DNA of 6,758 nt from Actinomycetota bacterium (lineage in GTDB: Bacteria > Actinomycetota > Acidimicrobiia > Acidimicrobiales > Ilumatobacteraceae). The stretch lies in assembly GCA_009704425.1 (NCBI GenBank), contig WLEG01000099.1, positions 1 through 6,758 on the forward strand, in the 5' to 3' direction. The notes beneath the pieces are model-generated. The model did no database searches. It saw only the letters and a list, made by a program, of their open reading frames with translations, and had not been told where the DNA came from. A program made the position numbers and the translations under genes. Shown piece after piece: positions 1-5,500 of the stretch. Positions within the stretch are counted from its first letter, which is position 1. Each line of letters begins with the position of its first letter.

Positions 1-64
1 CGACATCGGCTTGGGTGAGACCCGCCCATACTCGGAGATCCTTGAGCAACTTGCTCGCTTCCAC
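1..64 (-). CDS. XRE/Cro-family HTH transcriptional regulator, N-terminal fragment (runs off left edge)
   Basis: Reading leftwards from a GTG at 64-62, 21 codons are visible before the window ends. They include KLLKDLRVWAGLTQADV, which matches the first helix and the start of the second helix of the Cro/C1 (XRE) helix-turn-helix fold, where an LR..aGLTQ.e.A pattern is typical. An in-frame TAA at 76-74 lies four codons upstream. No ATG, GTG or TTG falls between it and the GTG, so the GTG is the most upstream possible start. A TTG at 49-47 is possible but would remove part of helix 1. No Shine-Dalgarno sequence is seen. A dyad at 86-101 lies 22 bases upstream and could be an operator. Family membership rests on 21 residues only. 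The rest of the protein, its targets and any effector domain are outside the window. Confidence 0.72.
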   Translation of the reverse strand, partial: MEASKLLKDLRVWAGLTQADV

Positions 65-70
65 GAGCTT

Positions 71-76
71 GTTTTA
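71..76 (-). promoter_or_regulatory. Possible -10 element of the XRE gene
   Basis: On the minus strand the hexamer TAAAAC ends six bases before the GTG start of the regulator. This is the spacing expected if transcription starts at, or next to, the start codon. The last base is C rather than the usual T, and no convincing -35 is present at 16-18 bp. This is a weak call based mainly on position and on the absence of a ribosome binding site. Confidence 0.25.
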
Positions 77-85
77 CTGGCCTAA

Positions 86-101
86 TGAGCGTTTTCGCTC
101 A
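86..101. promoter_or_regulatory. Perfect inverted repeat TGAGCG-TTTT-CGCTCA, candidate operator
   Basis: The 16-base sequence has two perfect 6-bp arms around a 4-base centre, in the gap between the XRE start (64) and the end of the relic gene (121). XRE regulators usually bind short dyads next to their own promoters, so an autoregulatory operator is the preferred reading. It could instead be a small terminator hairpin for the minus-strand relic, but no run of U follows the stem in either direction. GAGC/GCTC tetramers also recur at 44, 53 and 65, inside the regulator's first codons. Confidence 0.45.
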
Positions 102-120
102 GTTGTCCGCCGACGGCTGA

Positions 121-345
121 TCATCCGTTTCGGGTCGCCGGCACCCACCCAAGTGACTCCCCACGTCCGATGGACCCACGTCGCCGTCGCCGAACCACGA
201 AGATTCCGACCACCAGCATCCACAGTTCCGTCAACTGCAGCGGAGTGACATCGGTGCCCGTCACGGGAAGTCGCGCCGTCGACGAGTAGGTGCCTCGAGT
301 CGACCCGTCGACGAGCGGGGCCGGGCGAAGATTCCGCCTCCTTCA
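121..345 (-). pseudogene. Relic of the 3' end of an LPxTG-type surface-protein gene
   Basis: The minus-strand frame from 342 down to a TGA at 123-121 encodes LPVTG at 270-256. A hydrophobic stretch (LWMLVVGIFVV, with a TE pair just before it) and five consecutive arginines at 192-178 follow. This is the order of a cell-wall sorting signal. It aligns with the tail of the large gene ending at 2553: both have LPV(S/T)G, then TPL.L, then W.LV.GI.V, then arginines. The frame is closed by a TGA at 345-343 and contains no usable start codon. About 18 residues follow the arginines, which is unusual because such signals normally end there, so the original stop may be lost. Another minus-strand frame, open from about 458 to 262, has protein-like composition and might be the upstream part displaced by a frameshift; this is speculative. 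Any longer original gene would collide with the gene starting at 514, so the relic is truncated. Confidence 0.6.
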
Positions 346-501
346 TCGGGCGTTTCGGCTCCCGAAGCTTCCTGGATGCCACGACCCAACCCTCGTGACG
401 ATTCACCGACGCTCGGTGTTCCATCGATTCCCGAACTCCCACGTCCGTTCGGCCCCGACTACCCCACGGGTTCGACGTGTTCCGTGACCAGACCACCGGT
501 C
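346..501. other. Non-coding stretch upstream of the RCC1-repeat gene
   Basis: No convincing gene, RNA or strong repeat is seen here. Short open frames exist on both strands but have Arg-rich, low-complexity translations without family signatures. Part of it may be decayed coding sequence belonging to the relic downstream on the minus strand. Confidence 0.4.
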
Positions 502-507
502 TAATCT
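502..507 (+). promoter_or_regulatory. Candidate -10 element (TAATCT) giving a leaderless mRNA
   Basis: TAATCT fits the actinobacterial TANNNT -10 pattern and is followed by exactly six bases before the ATG at 514. Transcription would then start at or within a base or two of the A of the start codon. No Shine-Dalgarno sequence lies upstream of that ATG; only GGA directly abuts it, too close to serve. The -35 region (around 479-485, GTTCCGT) is poor, as is common in this phylum. Leaderless translation is well established in mycobacteria; its use here is inferred from spacing. Confidence 0.5.
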
Positions 508-513
508 CTTGGA

Positions 514-2478
514 ATGGTGCAACGTACCTCTCGAATCTGGCTGTTGGTCTCTCTCGCCATTGTCGCCACCGTCGCCGCCGGCGTTGCCCCGGCTCTGGCC
601 GGTCGCAACGAGTCGTCTGGCGCTGGTACGGAGGCATCTCGGTTCGGTTTGCTGGACGCCGGCGAGTACTACACCTGCGCGGTGAACAACGGAGACATCC
701 TGTGTTGGGGCCGTCCCTCGTTCGACTGGATGTACGCGGTCCCGACGGTGGTGACCGTCGGCGGCAATCCGTTCCGCCCGGGCACGATCCGAGATCTGTC
801 CGTCGGCGGCTACATGTACCAGGGCACCGCCTGCGCGATCGTGGACGGAACCTCCGTCGGCGAGGTGTGGTGCTGGGGTTCCAATCTGTACGGACAGTTC
901 GCGAACGGCACGAACGACGCAAACACGAACGAATACAACACGCCGGTCAGAGCCTTCGGCAATCTCACTGGCGCGACCCGGGTGACCGTGGGAGGCAACC
1001 ACGTCTGCGTGTTGACGTCTTCGAACGGAGTGAAGTGTGCTGGGGACGATTCCTCCGGCGAACTCGGCGACTCCACGAACATCGCATACAACACTGCGGC
1101 GGACGTCACCGATGGCATGGCGCCACTGACCAACGTGATTTCGATATCGGCCGGCGGAAGCACGACGTGCGCAGTGCTCAATGACGGCTCCACATGGTGT
1201 TGGGGCGACTCCGGTATGTATCAATCCGGACGCATCACGACGTCGAACAGCAACGTCGCCCAGCAGGTGTACGACAATGGTGGATCGACCTCGGTCGTCG
1301 TGTCGGGGCCGAGCGTGTGCACCCTGGGTTCCTACGGAGCAAACTGCTGGGGCGAGAACACCCGACCATCCTTCGCCAGCTCGGACACTCCCCGCCTCGG
1401 AGTCGGCGAGACCGGCTCGACCGTCGTGGTGTCGTCGCCCGTGACCGCGATCAACTTCATTCCCACCGCACTCATCACCACCGTCACCCACTCGTGCGCT
1501 CTGCACAGCAACGGGGAAGTCTGGTGTTGGGGCGACAATGCTCAGGGTTACCTCGGGAACGGGACCACCACCGACAGCGTGAACGCCGTCAAGGTCAACC
1601 TGCCCGGACCAGTCGACGTCATCACCGGAGGAATCGCCTACACGTGTGCTGTCGACCGCGTCGGACAGATGTGGTGCTGGGGAACGGGCGATCTCGGCGC
1701 CCTCGGCAACAATTCCTTCGCCTTCAGATCCACCCCTGCTCTGGTGAGTACCCGCTCGCTCGACTGGACGTATATGAGTACCGCTCCCACCTCGACGACA
1801 TCGACGACCAGTACCACAACCACGACGACGACCAGCACCACGACGACTACCAGCACCACAACCACCACAACGCTGGCGCCCACAACCACCAGCACCAGCA
1901 CAACGACATCGACGACGACTACCACCACAACAACGACGACCACCACAACGCTGGCCCCCACAACCACCAGCACGACGACCACACTTGTGCCCACCACGAC
2001 CACCACCACGCTGGCGCCGGTGACCACACTTCCCGGTCCATCGACGAGTGCTGCTCCCACGTCGTCGATCGCGCCGTCCAATCCGCCCACGAGTCAGCAG
2101 ATCGCGTCGCTTCCAACCAGCTCGATCACCCAGACGCTCGTCGCCTCCGGCACCCGACTCATCATGAGTCATCAGGGTTTCACCCCCGGAGAAACGGTCG
2201 ACGCCGGAACTGTCGATGACTCTCGAGTACTGGCCTCCAGTGTCGCCGACGGCTCGGGACGTGCGGTCGCTGAAATTGTGTTGAACGCACCACGTGGATC
2301 GACCGTCGACATGTTCATGATCGGGCGAAGCAGCGGCCATGGTGCCCGCCAGAGAGTCAGTGTCGTCGACACGCTCGTCGATACGGGCAGTAACAGTTCA
2401 CCCGCGGTGAACGTCGCTCTCGCCTTGCTGGTTCTCGGTACGGTGCTGGTCGCCCGAGGTCGACGACCGCTGTGTTGA
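514..2478 (+). CDS. Secreted RCC1-repeat beta-propeller protein with Thr-rich stalk and C-terminal anchor
   Basis: This is a 654-residue protein. Residues 1-29 form a signal peptide: arginines at 4 and 7, a hydrophobic core, and cleavage predicted after APALA. Residues 50-400 hold seven RCC1-type repeats, each with a CAV-like strand and a CWG-like turn. The second cysteine recurs at 64, 120, 175, 229, 278, 338 and 388, which predicts a seven-bladed propeller. Each blade has two cysteines 9-13 residues apart, suggesting one disulfide per blade and an extracellular location. Residues 425-511 are a Thr/Ser/Pro stalk. Residues 538-619 form a small beta-rich domain with GFTPGE, a type often placed before anchors in actinobacterial surface proteins. 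The tail has LVDTG (621-625), a hydrophobic segment (631-647) and RGRR. The start at 514 is chosen because the signal peptide begins at once. RCC1 propellers usually bind partners; no ligand can be named. The gene converges with the B-repeat gene ending at 2553. Confidence 0.88.
   Translation: MVQRTSRIWLLVSLAIVATVAAGVAPALAGRNESSGAGTEASRFGLLDAGEYYTCAVNNGDILCWGRPSFDWMYAVPTVVTVGGNPFRPGTIRDLSVGGYMYQGTACAIVDGTSVGEVWCWGSNLYGQFANGTNDANTNEYNTPVRAFGNLTGATRVTVGGNHVCVLTSSNGVKCAGDDSSGELGDSTNIAYNTAADVTDGMAPLTNVISISAGGSTTCAVLNDGSTWCWGDSGMYQSGRITTSNSNVAQQVYDNGGSTSVVVSGPSVCTLGSYGANCWGENTRPSFASSDTPRLGVGETGSTVVVSSPVTAINFIPTALITTVTHSCALHSNGEVWCWGDNAQGYLGNGTTTDSVNAVKVNLPGPVDVITGGIAYTCAVDRVGQMWCWGTGDLGALGNNSFAFRSTPALVSTRSLDWTYMSTAPTSTTSTTSTTTTTTTSTTTTTSTTTTTTLAPTTTSTSTTTSTTTTTTTTTTTTTLAPTTTSTTTTLVPTTTTTTLAPVTTLPGPSTSAAPTSSIAPSNPPTSQQIASLPTSSITQTLVASGTRLIMSHQGFTPGETVDAGTVDDSRVLASSVADGSGRAVAEIVLNAPRGSTVDMFMIGRSSGHGARQRVSVVDTLVDTGSNSSPAVNVALALLVLGTVLVARGRRPLC
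1786..2046 (+). repeat. Thr-codon-rich stalk tract
   Basis: About 87 codons are dominated by ACN threonine codons with Ser, Ala and Pro, encoding TTTST, TLAPTTTST and TLVPTTTTTT motifs between the propeller and the GFTPGE domain. The residues predict an extended, possibly O-glycosylated spacer that lifts the propeller off the cell. At the DNA level the low-complexity ACC/ACG tract is a likely site of replication slippage, so stalk length may differ between strains. Its reverse strand yields a Val-rich open frame that is not a gene. Confidence 0.85.
1861..1973 (+). repeat. 35-bp direct repeat, copies 78 bp apart, in the stalk
   Basis: Copies lie at 1861-1895 and 1939-1973 and differ at one base (G at 1878, C at 1956). 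The offset is exactly 26 codons, so the duplication preserves frame. Both encode TTTTLAPTTTST. It reads as an internal duplication that lengthened the stalk. Confidence 0.8.
2374..2466 (+). other. Divergent C-terminal sorting/anchor signal (LVDTG) of the RCC1 protein
   Basis: The final 34 codons encode LVDTG, a short Ser/Asn spacer, a 17-residue hydrophobic segment and RGRR, ending PLC. The order is that of a sortase signal, but the proline of LPxTG is replaced by valine. It may be recognised by a class of sortase with loose specificity, or it may simply hold the protein in the membrane. The last residue is a cysteine, the only one outside the propeller. Confidence 0.5.
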
Positions 2479-2501
2479 TGCGCATCTAAGGCCCGTTCAA
2501 T

Positions 2502-2537
2502 GTCTCGACGACCCTCGTCGGGATCTCGCACCCGACG
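2502..2537. terminator. Overlapping hairpins between convergent genes, candidate bidirectional terminator
   Basis: Two alternative stems share bases 2516-2522. One is CGACG/CGTCG (2506-2510 with 2516-2520, 5-base loop), which extends outward to 2502/2524 with two wobble pairs. The other is CGTCGGG/CCCGACG (2516-2522 with 2531-2537, 8-base loop). They fill the 74-base gap between stop codons at 2478 and 2553, where both genes need to end transcription. There is no U-tract on either side, so activity is uncertain. Confidence 0.4.
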
Positions 2538-2552
2538 GCACCAGACGAACGA

Positions 2553-5500
2553 CTAGCGCAGAATCGTGCGGCGACGCACGAGCGCGCTCACCAGGATGCC
2601 GGTCACGAGCACCCACACGGCCAGGGTCAGCGGAGTGCTCGACTCCGAACCCGACACCGGCAACGTCGCTGGCCGCGTCACGTCGACGGTGAGCACCGAC
2701 GTGTACTCCACCCCCCGACGGGTGGTCACCGCGAAGCCCACCCGAGCCTGGCCCGAGAAGGTGCTGCGCGCGACGAAGGACACCGTGCCGCTTTGCGTGT
2801 CGGTCGACCACACGCCGGCGGAGGTCTCGAGACGGGACACTCGGGTGTTGGCCGCCGAACTCTGCGCGGTGCGCACGTCCTGGGACGACACCGAATCGAT
2901 CGCGAAGACGCCCATCGTGGGACGATCCCATTCGTCACCCGCCGGCGGTGCTTCAGCGAGCGGCGACAACGTGGTCGAGCGTCCGGAGGGGATGGTCGGT
3001 GCCGCGGGCGGGGTCAACACCCGCGGAGCGGGGGGAAGTTGAGGAGCGGGCGGAGTCGGGTTCGCCGTCCACTGTGCCCACAGCGCCACGTTGTCGGGCG
3101 GCATGGTGAACGATGCCGACGTCGAATAGTTGGTGCCCGTTCCACCAATGGTGGTGTTCCATCCGGCGAACGTGAATCCTGATCGCGTTGGCACCACCGA
3201 CGACACCGTCACCGACGAATCCGTGGTCGCATTCTGCTGACTTGGTCCACCACTACCGCCGTTGGCGTCGTACGTCACGGTGAACGTCTGTGCGGACCAC
3301 TGTGCATAGAGCGTGGTGTCGTTCGGGGGCATGCTGAAGCTGGCACCGGATGCCGCCGCGATTCCCTGACCGTTCGCCTGCGTGTTCCATCCCGTGAAGG
3401 TGTACCCGACCCGAGTCGGCGTCGAGGCGGCCGCTTGAACCGACGAGGACGTGGACGCGAGTGCACCGATGGGCGGGTTGGTGGTTCCGCCATTCAGGTC
3501 GTAGGACAACACATAGGTTCGGGGTTGCCACTGGGCCCACAACACCATGTTGTTGGGCGGCATGACCAATGACGAGCCGGCTTGGTATCCCGTCCCCGTT
3601 CCGGCCTGCAACGTGTTCCAGCCCACGAAATCGAAGCCGACGCGCGTGGGCACGCTCACCGGAAGGGTGACCGACGAATCCGTCGCACCAGACACGACCG
3701 TTGGAGTATCCGCTCCTCCGTTGGCATCGAACGACACGTTGAACGATTGAGCGGTCCATTGCGCGTAGAGGTCGATGTTGGAATCGGACATCACCAAACT
3801 GCCGCCGGGAGAGCGTGTCGCACCCTGACCGCTCGCCTGTGTGTTCCATGCGCTGAACGTGTAGCCGGCACGCGTAGCGGGGGTCGCCGAAACGGACGTC
3901 GTCGAACCGTACGTCACCGACTGCGCGGCCGGCGCCGACGCGCCGCCGTTGGCGAAATAAGTGATCGAATAGGTCTTGGCCGACCACTGCGCGAACAACG
4001 TGACCGCGCTCGCCGGCATGGACAACGTGTTACCGGCCACGTACGAGACACCACTGCCGTTGGCCGCGGTGTTCCAACCCGTGAACGTGTGACCGGTCCG
4101 CGTGGGAACGGTCGACGAAACGGCCACGGAGGCTCCGAATTGCGTGGAGCCACCCGATGGTGCACCGGCGCCGAGGTTCGCGTCGTACGAGAGAACGTAC
4201 GACAACACCGACCACTGGGCGAACAGAGTGGTGTTGTTCGGAGGCATGGAGAAGTTGTCGACGGCCGAACCAGTGGCCGGGTTGGTGTAGGTGGAGCCGG
4301 TTCCGTTCTGTGTGGTCGTCCAATGCCGGAACTCGTGTCCCACACGAGTGGGCTCCTGGGACGACACCAACACGAATGAATCGGTGGCCAGCACCTGCTC
4401 GGCGGGAGCATCCTCGCCACCGTTGGCGTTGTAGACGACGCGATACAGATCGGCCACCCACTGGGCGTAGAGCGTCACGTTCACCGCGGGCATCGTGAGA
4501 TTGCCAGCGGAAGTGTGCGCCATTCCGGACCCGTCGGACGACGTGTTCCACCCGTTGAACCAGTAGCCGGCGCGAGTGGGAACGGTCGCCGACAACGTGA
4601 CCGTGTCGAGGTAGGTGTGGCTCGAAGACGACGGGGCACCCGTTCCATTGTTCGCCTCGTAGGACACCGAATAGTTGATCGCCTGCCACTGCGCGTACAA
4701 GACGAACGCCACGGTGGGCATGACGAACGTCGAGCCGGACGTTCGCGACGTACCGCTTCCGTCGGCGGCGGTGTTCCAACCCGCGAACGTGTATCCGGTT
4801 CGCGTGGGCGTCGCCGACGAGATCGTCACCGACGAGTCGACGAGACCGGACTGACCCGTGGGGATTCCGGTTCCACCGTTGCCGTTGTACGAGATCGACA
4901 ACGTCTGCGCGTTCCACTGCGCGAACAGCGTGACATTGGATGCCGGCATGACGAAGGTTCCGCCCGACGTGCGCGGCGTTCCGAATCCGCCCATCTGGGT
5001 GTTCCAACCGGCGAAGTCGTAACCGGCGCGGGTGGGGATGGTCGCCGACACTGTCACCGATGAGTCGGTGGTGGCCGTCTGAGCCGTCGGCGCGGCACTG
5101 TCACCACCATTGGTGTTGTAGGCGAGGTTGTAGGTGATGGCCTGCCATTGTGCGTACAGGGTCACGTTCGCGGCCGGCATCAGGAACGTGCCACCGGCGG
5201 CATAAGTGGTACCACTGCCATCGGCGATGGTGTTCCAGCCGTTGAACTGATAGCCGGCCCGCGTCGGAGCCGACACGGATGCGGTCGCGGTGGCGTTGAA
5301 CGCGACGCTCTGTCCCGAGGGAGCATTCGAACCCAGGTTCGCGTCGTAGGTCAGGTTGTAGGAGTTCACTTCCCATTGCGCGAATAGGGTCACCTGTGAG
5401 CCGGGCATGGTGAAGGTCGACACGGTGGAGCCCAACGCGGGATTGCGATAGGTCGTTCCGTTGCCATTGGCATTGTCGGTCCACCACAGGAACGTATGAC

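Noticed and set aside
44..68. Overlapping small dyads (GAGCAA-C-TTGCTC and GCTCG/CGAGC)
   Set aside because: They lie inside the regulator's first codons and are short enough to arise by chance. They are noted only because GAGC recurs in the stronger dyad at 86-101.
74..922. 282-codon minus-strand frame covering the intergenic region and the 5' part of the RCC1 gene
   Set aside because: Arg-rich with no recognisable motif. It overlaps both the RCC1 coding start and the LPVTG relic in a different frame.
1638..2090. Val-rich minus-strand frame that looks like membrane segments
   Set aside because: It is the reverse complement of the Thr-codon stalk (ACN becomes GTN-type codons), so the valine runs are an artefact.
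403..2340. 645-codon open frame on the minus strand opposite the RCC1 gene
   Set aside because: Its translation is Arg/Gly/His-rich with no domain pattern. The plus-strand frame has a signal peptide, seven RCC1 blades and an anchor, so this is an antisense shadow of GC-rich codons.
2477..2486. Perfect 10-bp palindrome GATGCGCATC at the stop of the RCC1 gene
   Set aside because: Short, overlaps the stop codon, has no loop for a hairpin, and is easily expected by chance.
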